In this document: piece by piece, positions 34,625 to 44,044 of the stretch
Numbering within the stretch: the stretch's first letter is position 1
How the letters are laid out: every line of letters starts with the position of its first letter
Source: Paenibacillus sp. EZ-K15
GTDB taxonomy: Bacteria > Bacillota > Bacilli > Paenibacillales > Paenibacillaceae
Assembly (NCBI RefSeq): GCF_002573715.1
Contig: NZ_PDHM01000012.1
Span: 497,368 to 561,367, forward strand
Direction of reading: 5' to 3'
DNA length: 64,000 nucleotides
The notes under the pieces: model-generated
Database searches by the model: none
What the model was told of the DNA's origin: nothing
Seen by the model: the letters and a program-made list of their open reading frames with translations, nothing else
Program-made: the position numbers and the translations under genes

Positions 34625-35314
34625 AGGCAGTTTTTTCTTTGATGAATAAACGGTAATCATGGTAACTTCTTCAATCTTATATCGTCATAAACAGACTCGG
34701 ATCTACAAAGGACCGGGTCTAATTTATGTTGTTTGGCCGCGGATCTGAAATTTCTTAAACTAATTTATATACCACAATGCGAGGAAATCCAAACCGAAAT
34801 CATAAAAAATAGGAGATACTTACCACTTGATCCCGGGTGTCAAATCTATAGAATATTACACAATCCCGGTACAGGACTCTATTCTTATTTTGTATAAAAG
34901 GTTAATATTGCCAAACCTTTACAGAATGCGGTTCTCGGCCGTTTTTTTATACGACTTTGGTATCAAATTTGTAATAACTATGGATAATGATGTAAAAATG
35001 ACCGGAACTTTAGCAATTTTTCTGCGTTTAAACTTATGATTCACGAAAATTTTCTGAAAATCTTCGTCATCTCGCTGCGTTCCTCTGATGGACTGATGTC
35101 GTGCGGGTCCAGCCTTATCGGGTTGCGATACTTTCCACTGCACATAACTAACATCAGGCTGTGAAGTTGTCAAATGACAGGGACGAGGAGGCAGCCGAAC
35201 ACTTTATCGGGGGAAAAATGTGAAAGAGGTTTGTTTTACTTCTTTTTGACTACTATCGTTATTGGAAAAGTTGGTAAAGAAGGAATATGGTATCGGGAAC
35301 GCATCGGCTATACA
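34625..35314. other. Long AT-rich intergenic region, no gene seen
   Basis: About 690 bp without a credible ORF. A weak hairpin (34693-34700 AGACTCGG with 34713-34720 CCGGGTCT, then AATTT) could end the HPP transcript. Several T-rich stretches occur, but no convincing promoter or riboswitch was identified. It separates the HPP gene from the polysaccharide locus and probably carries that locus's promoter. Confidence 0.45.
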
Positions 35315-35316
35315 AT

Positions 35317-35358
35317 GACGAGTATGGCTCAGTCGTCGACGAGTATGGCTCAGTCGTC
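35317..35358 (+). repeat. Two tandem perfect 21-bp repeats before the polysaccharide locus
   Basis: The 21-base unit beginning GACGAGTATGG and ending CAGTCGTC occurs at 35317-35337 and 35338-35358 without change. Each unit has complementary ends (GACGA and TCGTC), so each can form a small hairpin. It ends 56 bp before the first gene. An ATG at 35315 opens a 24-codon frame giving two TSMAQSS units, but without a good ribosome binding site. Confidence 0.7.
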
Positions 35359-35414
35359 ATATGTCGGTGCAGCAACAAGCATGTCATAGAAAGGGCAGGT
35401 GAGCAACGAAGACG

Positions 35415-37673
35415 ATGAGCAGGCGAAAATGGTGGGTGATCGCAGCACTTTGCACTATAGTGCTTCTCTGCGGTGCTGCTGTAATTCTAGGATATCTACG
35501 GCCGTCATTAAAAACGTATGCGGATGCGGACGGCGTGAAAATGAAATTCAAAACAGAGGGAACCTCCTTTCTGGAATATGAGGATGACGAAGTTTGGAAA
35601 GAGGTTTTTGCCAAAGGCGTGAATCTTGGGGCAACCGTACCTGGACATTATCCCGGTGAGCTTCCGGCAACGGAGGAGGATTACCTTCGCTGGTTTAAAC
35701 AGATTGATGACATGGGAGCGAATGTAATCAGGGTCTACACCGTGCATAATCCGGTCTTTTATTCTGCACTGGTGAAATATAACCGGGATAAAGGCGATGA
35801 CCCCTTGTACTTCATGCAGGGCATTTGGTCACCGGAGGAGCAGCTAATCGAGCGTAAGGATGCGTATGACGAAGAAATCATCCAGACGTTCAAAGCGGAG
35901 ATATCGAAGGCCGTTGCTGCTGTCTACGGTGATATCAACGTTGAGCCGAAGCATGGACAGTCGAGTGGCAAATATAAGGTCAATGCAGGCAAGTACCTCA
36001 TGGCCTGGCATGTGGGAACCGAATGGGACCCTACCATGGTCGATAACACCAACACGGTACATAAGGATGTTCCTCAGTATGAGGGGTCCTATTTCTCGGG
36101 GACGAAGGACGCAAGTCCCTTCGAGAATTGGCTGGCATCTTTATTGGACTTTACGGCTGCCGAGGAGCAGAAGTATGGGTGGCAGCATCCGATGACATTT
36201 ACCAATTGGGTCACAACGGATGTGCTTGAGCATCCGGGGGAACCGCTGTTCGAGGAAGACCTGGTGTCTGTTGATGCGAGGCATGTAGAACCGGTGAACT
36301 GGGATGCAGGATATTTTGCCGCATACCATGTGTATCCGTACTATCCGGATTTTTTCCGTACGGACAAAACGTTACAGACCATTCCCGATGGGGATGGGGG
36401 ATACAACACGTACAAAGCCTACTTGCGAAAATTGAAGGCAGCGTTCGAGGATATGCCGATTATGGTCACCGAATACGGCGTGCCGTCATCCATCGGTATT
36501 TCCCACCATGGTCCTGGAGGCAAGGATCAAGGGGGACATGACGAAGCTGAGCAAGGATCGGTCAACGTCTCGCTGACCCAGGATATCTACGACGAAGGTT
36601 ATTCGGGAGCCATCTTGTTCATGTGGCAGGACGAATGGTTCAAGAAGACATGGAATACGATGCCTTTTGAAATACCGGCAGACCGCCGGGCATTCTGGTT
36701 GAATGTGCTGACGAATGAGAAGATGTTCGGCGTTCTCGCTATGCAGCCGGGCAAGGCAGAGCAGATCAAGATCGACGGGGATCTCAGCGATTGGGATAAG
36801 GTCCCCGAAGGGGAAGTCAAGACCTGGTCCGGAACGGCTCCGGGCGTCAAGAGCATGAAGTTGACGCATGATGAGGCCTACCTGTATATCGGGATGGAAC
36901 TGGAAGAAGCATTTGATCCCGAACGTTCCAAGCTCTTTATCGGTGCAGACACGATCCCTGGCGGCGACATCCCCAAGAAAGAGCTGGCTGGACGAACGCT
37001 CAAAGGCGGGGCTTTGGAAACTTTAATTCAGTTAGGTCAAGAGGATGAGTCCCAGGTCACCATAGCACCATCATACGATTTCCACAGCCGGTTGTACGGT
37101 AAAGAGGGATATTGGATGCTGCCAGGAGAGGAAGCGAAGGGGACCAAGGATGATCCTGTGGTACCTGGTGGTTCGTTTCATGCCTGGAAGCTGGCCATCA
37201 GCCTGCTGATGAATCCGCCGGATACCCGCTTCTCCCATCCGTTTGTGGATGAGAGAGTAGGGATGCTGAAACGGGGGACCAGTGATCCGCAATCTCCGGA
37301 TTTTAATTCTCTTACAGCCTGGCAGTATCAAGGCAGATTCGTTGAGATGAGGATCCCTTGGATGCTGCTCGGATTCGGGGATCCGAGTTCGCTGCAGGTG
37401 CTGGATTATAGTCCGCTTCAAGACAAGCGTACATTCAACACGATCACAGCGGAAGGGATCCGGCTGGCTCCGTGGATCGCACAGCGATCTAAGAACAACG
37501 GGGGTTCAGCGTCAGGATCGGCGGAATCCATCAACCTGGATGAGATCGAACCCTATACTTGGGAGCTGTGGGAAGCAACCAAGTACAGTGAACGATTAAA
37601 ACAAAGCTATTATGATATGCAGGACATATTCACCCGTCTGCCTGAAACGGAGCGGGAACCAGATGCTAAATAA
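35415..37673 (+). CDS. Membrane-anchored glycosidase-like protein heading the polysaccharide locus
   Basis: 752 residues. An N-terminal membrane anchor (~6-28) is followed by a TIM-barrel-like domain (~50-450): GVNLGATVPGHYPGELPATE, MGANVIRVYTVHNPVFY, LMAWHVGTEWDP (candidate acid/base Glu), YHVYPYYPDFF and MVTEYGVPSS (candidate nucleophile Glu). These fit clan GH-A enzymes. The C-terminal ~300 residues start with IKIDGDLSDWDKVP, typical of DOMON/CBM9-like domains. It probably cleaves or remodels the exported polymer on the outer face. AGGTGAG precedes the ATG. An 18-base gap joins it to the HEAT gene. Confidence 0.72.
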   Translation: MSRRKWWVIAALCTIVLLCGAAVILGYLRPSLKTYADADGVKMKFKTEGTSFLEYEDDEVWKEVFAKGVNLGATVPGHYPGELPATEEDYLRWFKQIDDMGANVIRVYTVHNPVFYSALVKYNRDKGDDPLYFMQGIWSPEEQLIERKDAYDEEIIQTFKAEISKAVAAVYGDINVEPKHGQSSGKYKVNAGKYLMAWHVGTEWDPTMVDNTNTVHKDVPQYEGSYFSGTKDASPFENWLASLLDFTAAEEQKYGWQHPMTFTNWVTTDVLEHPGEPLFEEDLVSVDARHVEPVNWDAGYFAAYHVYPYYPDFFRTDKTLQTIPDGDGGYNTYKAYLRKLKAAFEDMPIMVTEYGVPSSIGISHHGPGGKDQGGHDEAEQGSVNVSLTQDIYDEGYSGAILFMWQDEWFKKTWNTMPFEIPADRRAFWLNVLTNEKMFGVLAMQPGKAEQIKIDGDLSDWDKVPEGEVKTWSGTAPGVKSMKLTHDEAYLYIGMELEEAFDPERSKLFIGADTIPGGDIPKKELAGRTLKGGALETLIQLGQEDESQVTIAPSYDFHSRLYGKEGYWMLPGEEAKGTKDDPVVPGGSFHAWKLAISLLMNPPDTRFSHPFVDERVGMLKRGTSDPQSPDFNSLTAWQYQGRFVEMRIPWMLLGFGDPSSLQVLDYSPLQDKRTFNTITAEGIRLAPWIAQRSKNNGGSASGSAESINLDEIEPYTWELWEATKYSERLKQSYYDMQDIFTRLPETEREPDAK

Positions 37674-37691
37674 AAGGAGGAGCCATCGGAT

Positions 37692-38885
37692 ATGTTTTCA
37701 AATTTAGAAATGGCATACGTCTTCGCCTATGTATGTCTCGGCCTTATTGCAGCCGGCATTATCCTGTTGTTCCAAATGAAGATCAAGCACAATGCCATAC
37801 AAAGAGAAACGGAACGCTTAACAGAAAAACATCATGATTATTTTGTGTATGTGCAGAGTCATCTGCATGATGATACGACGCTGGAGCTTCCGCCGGGCAA
37901 ATTGACCTCGGCAGACCGCCGAGTCATTCAAGCCAAGTTCATTGAGTGGATCGAGCAATTCAAAGGGGACGCCAGAGAGAAGCTCCTGCGCTTATGCCGG
38001 GAAGCCGGATTTGTGGAAGAGGAGATTCGGGCATTATCCAGCCTGCGGAAAGACCGCCGTATTGAAGCGGTCTACCGCCTTGGGGGGATGCGTGCGGAAG
38101 AGGCCGTGCCGCAGCTTCAGCATCTGATGAACCGTACGAAATATGGTCCGATGACCATCATCATTGCACGGGCGATTGCCAAAAGCGCAGTCCAGTCACA
38201 GCAGATTCGAGAGATGTTGTCCAAGCTGCTGTCCTACGATAAAGCCATACATCATATGGCTGCCGATATTTTGCTTGAAACCCGGCTGGATTCGGCCAGC
38301 CTCATGCGCAAGCTCTTGGATGATCCCGATCCTGGCCTGGTCAAGGTTTCGCTTGTAGCCATGTGGGGGCAGGCCATTCCGGCTGTCGTGCCGGCACTCG
38401 ATCGATTGGTTGGATCTGAGGAGAAGGACGTGCGTGCGGAGGCGGTCAAGCTATATCTTGGCTCCTACCCGGCCCTGAAGGATGATACCATTGCGGAGCT
38501 CATGAATGATCATGAGTGGGAAGTACGCGCAGCAGCGGCAAAAGCGCTGGGACGGCTTCATGCCGCAGGCAGCATTCCGATTTTGGCTTCCGCCTTGAAG
38601 GACGAGAATTGGCATGTGCGCAACAACAGCGCGGAGAGCCTTGCCATGTTGGGAGAACAAGGCTTCGAGACATTGTGCCAAGCCGCGCTGACAGGTGAAG
38701 GCCCGGCCAGGGAAACGGCCTTGTACCGGATCGAACGGATCATGTCCAACGAAGGCGAATACAAGCAAGTTGAGCAAATGGTGGCCTTTAATAAAAAGAA
38801 ACTGGTGTACGATCGTTATTTCGGTGTTCAAACGAACAAACGGATCGGCACAGTTGCAGGAGTAGGAGGAGATTACACTGCTTAG
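37692..38885 (+). CDS. HEAT-repeat membrane protein
   Basis: 397 residues. One N-terminal membrane helix (~8-28) is followed by a helical cytoplasmic part with repeated HEAT units, for example DRRIEAVYRLGGMRAEEAVP, HEWEVRAAAAKALGRLHAAG and ENWHVRNNSAESLAMLGEQG. HEAT repeats are protein-protein scaffolds. AAAGGAGGAG precedes the ATG. Its stop overlaps the likely start of the glycosyltransferase, and it probably organises or regulates that synthase at the membrane. No enzymatic motif was seen. Confidence 0.8.
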   Translation: MFSNLEMAYVFAYVCLGLIAAGIILLFQMKIKHNAIQRETERLTEKHHDYFVYVQSHLHDDTTLELPPGKLTSADRRVIQAKFIEWIEQFKGDAREKLLRLCREAGFVEEEIRALSSLRKDRRIEAVYRLGGMRAEEAVPQLQHLMNRTKYGPMTIIIARAIAKSAVQSQQIREMLSKLLSYDKAIHHMAADILLETRLDSASLMRKLLDDPDPGLVKVSLVAMWGQAIPAVVPALDRLVGSEEKDVRAEAVKLYLGSYPALKDDTIAELMNDHEWEVRAAAAKALGRLHAAGSIPILASALKDENWHVRNNSAESLAMLGEQGFETLCQAALTGEGPARETALYRIERIMSNEGEYKQVEQMVAFNKKKLVYDRYFGVQTNKRIGTVAGVGGDYTA

Positions 38886-40296
38886 AGATATCCTGCTCAC
38901 TTACGGTATGGTGGCGATATATTACGTCATGATCGTTAGCGCGCTTTATTTTGTAATTCTGATGTTTTCTTTCAGAAATATTAAAGATATTTTCAGACGC
39001 GCAACGTATTCCAAATACAATACGCTATCAGGTTCGGAACTGGTTCCATCGGTATCTTTGCTGGTTCCGGCCTATAACGAAGAGCTAACCATCGCGGAGA
39101 ATGTCCGCTGTCTGATGACGCTGAACTATCCAACCTACGAGGTCATCGTCATCAATGACGGGTCCTCCGACGAGACGCTGAAGGTGCTGATTGAGGAGTA
39201 CGGTTTGACACTGCTGCCCAATCCGGAGGTCCGCGGCAACATCAATACGAACACGGTTCGCGGCATTTATTATAATCCGCAGTACCCGCAGCTATACCTT
39301 ATTGACAAAGAGAACGGCGGTAAGGCGGATTCATTGAACGCGGGCATTAACCTGTCCCGTTATCCGCTGATTTCTTCCATCGATGCCGATTCATTGCTGG
39401 AGAAGGATGCGCTGATTCGGATGGCCCGCATGTACATGGAGAATCCCGAGGAAACGGTGGCCATCGGCGGGGATGTTCGGATCGCCAATGGCTGCGTGAT
39501 TGAGAACGGAGAGGTTAAGGACGTATCCTTGCCGCGCCGGATATGGCCGATGTTCCAATCAATCGAATATATGAAAGCTTTCCTGGGAGGACGAATCGGG
39601 TGGAGTCATTTCAACGGACTCATCATCGTGTCGGGAGCCTTCGGCTTGTTCCGCAAAGATTATGTCATTGCGGTGGGCGGCTATCGAGGAGGCTACCCCG
39701 GGGAAGATATGAACATCATTATCAAGCTGCACCGCTATATGCTGGAAAATAAAATCAAATATCGCGTTTCCTTTTGCCCGGAAGCGGTGTGCTGGACGCA
39801 AGCGCCGGACAGCTACAACATTTTGTCCAATCAGCGCAAGCGCTGGGGACGGGGAAACTTGAAGAACATGATCGAGAACCGCGATATGGTGTTCAATCCG
39901 AAATATAAAGTCATGGGCTTGTTGACGATGCCCTACAACGTTATTTTTGAAGCGTTAAACCCTTACTTCAGAATTACGGGCCTTCTGGCTCTGCTTGGAT
40001 ATGTATTGCTGGATATGACAAATTGGCATGTGCTGGTCGTGTTTGGACTCGTCAATTTTTTAAGTGGGTACCTGCTCAGCGTGGGCGCTCTCATCCTGGA
40101 GGAGATGGCCTTCCGCCGGTATACCAAATTGTCCGATCTGGTGAAGATGCTCCTCTTCTCGGCACTCAAATTCGTGGGTTACCACCAGTTAGGTGTGCTG
40201 TGGAGAGTGCAGGGGCATATTCAATATCTGCAAAACAACAATTCATGGGGTACCATGACCCGGCAGAGCTGGAAAGATAAGAACAAGGCTGCCTGA
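38878..40296 (+). CDS. Processive family 2 membrane glycosyltransferase
   Basis: 472 residues if started at CTG 38878, 462 from ATG 38908. AGGAGGA lies seven bases before the CTG but 37 before the ATG, so a rare CTG start overlapping the HEAT gene by eight bases is favoured. It has an N-terminal membrane helix and then a GT-A domain: VINDGSSDETLKV, SIDADSLLEKDAL (DxD), PGEDMNIII and QRKRWGRGN, the QxxRW motif of cellulose/hyaluronan/PNAG-type synthases. Four or so C-terminal helices follow. It should polymerise and extrude a glycan from a UDP-sugar. Confidence 0.88.
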   Translation: MLRDILLTYGMVAIYYVMIVSALYFVILMFSFRNIKDIFRRATYSKYNTLSGSELVPSVSLLVPAYNEELTIAENVRCLMTLNYPTYEVIVINDGSSDETLKVLIEEYGLTLLPNPEVRGNINTNTVRGIYYNPQYPQLYLIDKENGGKADSLNAGINLSRYPLISSIDADSLLEKDALIRMARMYMENPEETVAIGGDVRIANGCVIENGEVKDVSLPRRIWPMFQSIEYMKAFLGGRIGWSHFNGLIIVSGAFGLFRKDYVIAVGGYRGGYPGEDMNIIIKLHRYMLENKIKYRVSFCPEAVCWTQAPDSYNILSNQRKRWGRGNLKNMIENRDMVFNPKYKVMGLLTMPYNVIFEALNPYFRITGLLALLGYVLLDMTNWHVLVVFGLVNFLSGYLLSVGALILEEMAFRRYTKLSDLVKMLLFSALKFVGYHQLGVLWRVQGHIQYLQNNNSWGTMTRQSWKDKNKAA

Positions 40297-40357
40297 CTTC
40301 AAGGCCCGGTTCATATGTAACAGCATCAAAATATAAAGAGAGGTGGGACCGACAGTT

Positions 40358-41164
40358 ATGTCTCAATCCGCAACATTGCAACGCGTGCAGGCCGTTGATT
40401 TTTACGGCCGCCTGGAGGAGGAAGTGAGAAACCATAGCCATGGGACAGCATTGCTGTTTCTGTACTGTGCAGGCAATCCGTCCGAGACGGAGGCTGGGCT
40501 GGCGGAGGTTCAAAACTTTGTGGACCAGCTGTCCGGCGTGAATGGTGAGGTACTGCAAGACACCAATACCGGTGTATTGGCTGTTACCTTGCCTGGATAT
40601 TCGCTGGATGCCGCCCATTATCAGGCGCTGCTCCTGAAGCAGCATCTGCAAGGCCGTTTGGAGCAAGCAGATCCGCGTATTACGCTTGCAGCGCTTACTG
40701 AAGCGCCGTCAGCGCTGACGCTGAAGCAGATGGCGGAAGCGGCCAAGCTCAGCACCTCTTCGGATATTCATATATTTACGCAGGAGGAAGCAGACAGCGG
40801 TCAAAACCGCATACTCATCGTGGATCAAGATGCCACGGTGAGGGAGTTTCTACAGATCCGCTTGACCATGCAAGGTTATGAAACACTTGAAGCGGTAGAT
40901 GGTCTGGAGGCACTGGATCTTATCCCGAAATGGGAGCCGGATCTTGTGCTGACCGAGCTCAATCTGCATGGCATCGATGGACTGCCTTTCATTCATCATA
41001 TCCAGCAGCTGGATGTGAAAGAACCGCCGAAAATTGTGGTATTAACCGAAAAACGTGTGGAGCAAACGATCAGCCAATGCTTCCAAAACGGGGTGGATGA
41101 TTACGTAACCAAACCGTTCTCGCCGGTGGAGCTGGATGCCCGGATCCGCCGCTGCCTTCATTAA
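40358..41164 (+). CDS. Receiver-domain protein with Glu at the phospho-acceptor site
   Basis: 268 residues. The C-terminal ~120 form a CheY-like receiver: ILIVDQDATVREFLQ (acidic pair), IVVLTEKR (switch Thr) and YVTKPFSPVELDARI (conserved Lys). The phosphorylated Asp, expected in the DLVLxDLxxP strand, is replaced: the strand reads DLVLTELNLHG, so Glu stands there. The N-terminal ~150 residues look like a degenerate GGDEF-type fold without a GGDEF motif. ATG 40358 follows GAGGTGGG. The gene lies between synthase and sugar dehydrogenase genes, suggesting a local, phosphorylation-independent regulator. Confidence 0.78.
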   Translation: MSQSATLQRVQAVDFYGRLEEEVRNHSHGTALLFLYCAGNPSETEAGLAEVQNFVDQLSGVNGEVLQDTNTGVLAVTLPGYSLDAAHYQALLLKQHLQGRLEQADPRITLAALTEAPSALTLKQMAEAAKLSTSSDIHIFTQEEADSGQNRILIVDQDATVREFLQIRLTMQGYETLEAVDGLEALDLIPKWEPDLVLTELNLHGIDGLPFIHHIQQLDVKEPPKIVVLTEKRVEQTISQCFQNGVDDYVTKPFSPVELDARIRRCLH

Positions 41165-41340
41165 ACACATCGTTATTAACGCTTTTAGTTTGATCAGAAT
41201 TGATGAATGATACGTGATTACTTGAGCTGAGAGGTTCTTTAATCGCAAGGAGAGAGTTCAACAAAACGAGGTCTGTCTTTTGGCGAATGGGCAAAAGAAA
41301 TAGACAAATAGACTATACATCCGATGGAGGTTGAATACTT

Positions 41341-42702
41341 GTGAATGAGGAATATGAAACTTTATTGAGTGCCATTGAGAATAAGAAAGCCGTTCTGGGT
41401 GTTGTGGGACTGGGCTATGTAGGATTGCCGCTGGCTGTAGAAATGGTAAGACAGGGATTCACGGTCATCGGTATCGATCTGGATTCTGACAAAATTGACC
41501 GAATTTACCGCGGCGAGTCCTATATTACGGACATCTCGTCCGAAGAGCTTGCGGCATGCATGGAAACCGGACGCTTTAAGCCGACAACGGATTACAGCAT
41601 GATTGCTGTGATTGACGCGGTCAGCATCTGCGTGCCAACGCCGCTCAGTGAGAATCAGGACCCGGATACTTCCTACATTACAATGGTAGTCGATCAGCTC
41701 AAGCGCTTTATGAAGCCTAATCTGTTAATTACGCTGGAAAGCACGACTTATCCGGGAACCACGGAGGAACTGATTCAACAGCCGATTGAGAAGCTCGGTT
41801 ATAAGGTTGGCCAAAACTTCTATCTGTGCTTCTCGCCGGAACGGGTCGATCCATCCAACAGCCGGTTCAATACACGAAATACGCCGAAGGTCATCGGAGG
41901 AACGACGGAAGCCTGCCTAAAGCTGGGCGAAGCGTTGTATAAGCAATACGTGGAGACGGTGGTACCCGTCAGCAACCCGAAAGTGGCGGAAATGTCCAAG
42001 CTGCTGGAGAATACGTTCCGCAGCGTGAATATTGCCTTTGTCAACGAGATGGCCATGATGTGTGACCGCATGGGCATTGATGTATGGGAAGTGATCAATG
42101 CAGCGGCAACCAAGCCGTTCGGATTCATGCCGTTCTATCCGGGACCTGGCATCGGCGGCCATTGCATCCCGCTGGATCCCATGTATTTGTCCTGGAAGGC
42201 CAAGGGCTTCCGCTTCTACAGCAAATTCATTGAGCTGGCACAGTCCACCAATGATAATATGCCTTACTACGTGATCAACAAGACGGCTACGATTCTGAAT
42301 GAATATGCCAAATCGATCAAGCGCTCCAATATCCTGCTGTTAGGCATGGCTTACAAACCGGATATCAGCGATTTGCGTGAATCTCCGGGTCTTGAAGTAT
42401 ATGAACAGTTCAAGGAAAATGGTGCCTATGTGGATTATTACGATCCGTATGCCCACAGTTTTGTAGATAAGCAAGGCGGGACGATTCACAGCGTGGAGTA
42501 TGATCTTGCGAAATTCAGCCGTTACGATTGCATTGTCCTCATCACAAACCACAGCAATCTGGATTATCATTCAATCGCTTCGACCGGCGTGCCGATCTTA
42601 GATACGCGAAATGCATTTAAAGCGTTCGCCGAGCCTCATATTTACAAGATCGGCCATTCTGTTCAGCATGTAGCTGAGCCGGGTGAGGCTGTCTTGATCT
42701 AA
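41341..42702 (+). CDS. UDP-N-acetylglucosamine 6-dehydrogenase-like protein (WbpA type)
   Basis: 453 residues. The NAD-binding start is VVGLGYVGLPLAVEMVRQGF; other motifs are STTYPGTTEEL, CFSPERVDPSNSRFNTRNTP and the catalytic Cys in GPGIGGHCIPLDP. The form SPERVDPxNxxFNTxNTPKV is that of the WbpA group, which oxidises UDP-GlcNAc to UDP-GlcNAc-uronate with 2 NAD. UDP-glucose cannot be excluded. It starts with GTG 41341 behind GGAGG. The 176-bp gap upstream contains an imperfect hairpin around 41268-41305 but no terminator. It overlaps the next gene by one base. Confidence 0.88.
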   Translation: MNEEYETLLSAIENKKAVLGVVGLGYVGLPLAVEMVRQGFTVIGIDLDSDKIDRIYRGESYITDISSEELAACMETGRFKPTTDYSMIAVIDAVSICVPTPLSENQDPDTSYITMVVDQLKRFMKPNLLITLESTTYPGTTEELIQQPIEKLGYKVGQNFYLCFSPERVDPSNSRFNTRNTPKVIGGTTEACLKLGEALYKQYVETVVPVSNPKVAEMSKLLENTFRSVNIAFVNEMAMMCDRMGIDVWEVINAAATKPFGFMPFYPGPGIGGHCIPLDPMYLSWKAKGFRFYSKFIELAQSTNDNMPYYVINKTATILNEYAKSIKRSNILLLGMAYKPDISDLRESPGLEVYEQFKENGAYVDYYDPYAHSFVDKQGGTIHSVEYDLAKFSRYDCIVLITNHSNLDYHSIASTGVPILDTRNAFKAFAEPHIYKIGHSVQHVAEPGEAVLI

Positions 42703-43628
42703 TGAAATGGACGAGAAGAATGAGGCCTATACATGCAAAAGCGAAGTGGATCATCCTGGTTGCCGGCATCTGTCTTTTGCTGCTGATCCTTTTTCTTCTC
42801 CCCTCAGGCAAGGTGAATCAGAACAAGGCTACATGGCTGTGGGATGCAAGTCTGATCCGGAGTGAAACGGAGGAGATTGTAGCCTTTAGCGGCAGGGAAG
42901 GCATTACAACGATCTTTTTGCAGATTCAACAAGAGGTGACGGACGAGGAGTACCGCCATTTTGTGGCCGCAGCACATCAGCAGGGCATCAGTGTTCACGC
43001 CTTGAACGGTCAGCCGGATTGGGCTTATGAAGAAGGCCGGCGAAAAGGGATGGAGCTGCTGACCTGGCTGGAAGCGTACAATCGTACAGCTGCCCCCGAG
43101 GAAAAATTCGAGGGCGTGCAGTTCGATGTCGAGCCCTATGTGCTCCGGAGATGGGGCCGCGAACAGGCACAAGTGGTGGAAGAATGGAGCGCAAACATGG
43201 AGGTTTGGGTGCAGGAGGCGAAGCGTCAGGGGCTCTCGTTCAGTGCCGCCGTTCCATTCTGGCTGGACAAGGTGCCTGGACCGCGCAGCTCGGATGTCGA
43301 CTCCTTCAGCCGCTGGATGATCCAGAACACGGACGCGATTGCCGTAATGGCGTACCGGGACAGCGGGGAGCAGATGTATGAGTTGTCCAAGGAAGAGCTG
43401 GAGCAGGCGGATGAACTCGGCAAGTCCGTCTGGATCGGCATGGAGCTCGGGGATACGGAGGAAGGCGAGCATCTGACCTTCTTTGCCAAGAGCGAACAGG
43501 AGATGGAGGACGAAGCCCTGCGTGCCGCCAAACTTGGCAGCGACCATTCCTCCTTTGCGGGAATGGCCGTCCATCACTACCAGGCTTGGGTTCATAAACG
43601 AACCGCGATGGCTGGGGAAGAGCCTTGA
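42702..43628 (+). CDS. Membrane-anchored TIM-barrel glycosidase-like protein
   Basis: 308 residues. A basic N-terminus and membrane anchor (~16-33) precede a barrel-like domain: GITTIFLQIQQEV, GISVHALNGQPDW, GVQFDVEPYVLRRWG (Asp-x-Glu at the end of a strand, as in GH18-like barrels), LSFSAAVPFWLDK and AIAVMAYRDSGEQMYEL. It probably acts outside the membrane on the polymer. The ATG overlaps the preceding stop by one base. It is followed by a terminator, so 35.4-43.6 kb may form one transcript. Confidence 0.7.
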   Translation: MKWTRRMRPIHAKAKWIILVAGICLLLLILFLLPSGKVNQNKATWLWDASLIRSETEEIVAFSGREGITTIFLQIQQEVTDEEYRHFVAAAHQQGISVHALNGQPDWAYEEGRRKGMELLTWLEAYNRTAAPEEKFEGVQFDVEPYVLRRWGREQAQVVEEWSANMEVWVQEAKRQGLSFSAAVPFWLDKVPGPRSSDVDSFSRWMIQNTDAIAVMAYRDSGEQMYELSKEELEQADELGKSVWIGMELGDTEEGEHLTFFAKSEQEMEDEALRAAKLGSDHSSFAGMAVHHYQAWVHKRTAMAGEEP

Positions 43629-43703
43629 TTTGCATGAGATTCCATTACGATTTCCAGGTTAAATGGTAACAGCATGAACAACATGAATCATTCACTATTC
43701 AAC

Positions 43704-43747
43704 ATACCTTCGAAGGGTCTTTATAGACTTTCGGAGGTATTTTTTTT
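43704..43747 (+). terminator. Terminator dividing the polysaccharide locus
   Basis: ATACCTTCGAA (43704-43714) and TTCGGAGGTAT (43730-43740) pair, with a small inner GTCT/AGAC hairpin, followed by eight T residues. Confidence 0.83.
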
Positions 43748-43802
43748 GTCTGTTAAGGGCGGTGGTAACGGAATTGTTTAGAAATTGTATAGAACTGAAT
43801 TC

Positions 43803-44044
43803 TATAATGTGAATCATCAAGCGGCAAGGGGTAAGAGTCGGTTTTGAAAAAACATGGGACAACGGATTACATAAGCTGGACGACCGGGGTTCGTTATTGT
43901 AATTCAAAGATATGAAAATGATGAAAATTCATGAATTTTTCAAAAAAGTAATAGCAATTATGATATGTTGGTGTTATATTCTATTGGTTTATTCAGGAAG
44001 GGCTTTAAGAAAAACCCTGTTTGAAATTTAAAAGGAGTATCCAG
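43803..44044 (+). promoter_or_regulatory. Promoter and structured leader of the second polysaccharide operon
   Basis: TATAAT at 43803-43808 overlaps a TAGAA-CTGAA-TTCTA inverted repeat. The ~230-nt leader that follows contains a GTTTT-GAAA-AAAC hairpin followed by GGGAC and later CCGGGGTTCG, a layout loosely like class I c-di-GMP aptamers, although the canonical conserved bases are not all present. A second hairpin (AGGGCTTT with AAAAACCCT) lies just before the start region. Confidence 0.4.

Noticed and set aside
34920..34955. CGGCCG plus T run as a terminator
   Set aside because: The possible stem is too short (3-4 bp) to support termination.
35174..35389. 71-codon plus-strand frame upstream of the polysaccharide locus
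   Set aside because: No ribosome binding site and low-quality sequence; only the repeat inside it was kept as a feature.
43880..43920. GGGGTTCG stretch as a tRNA T-arm
   Set aside because: No acceptor or anticodon stems can be drawn around it.
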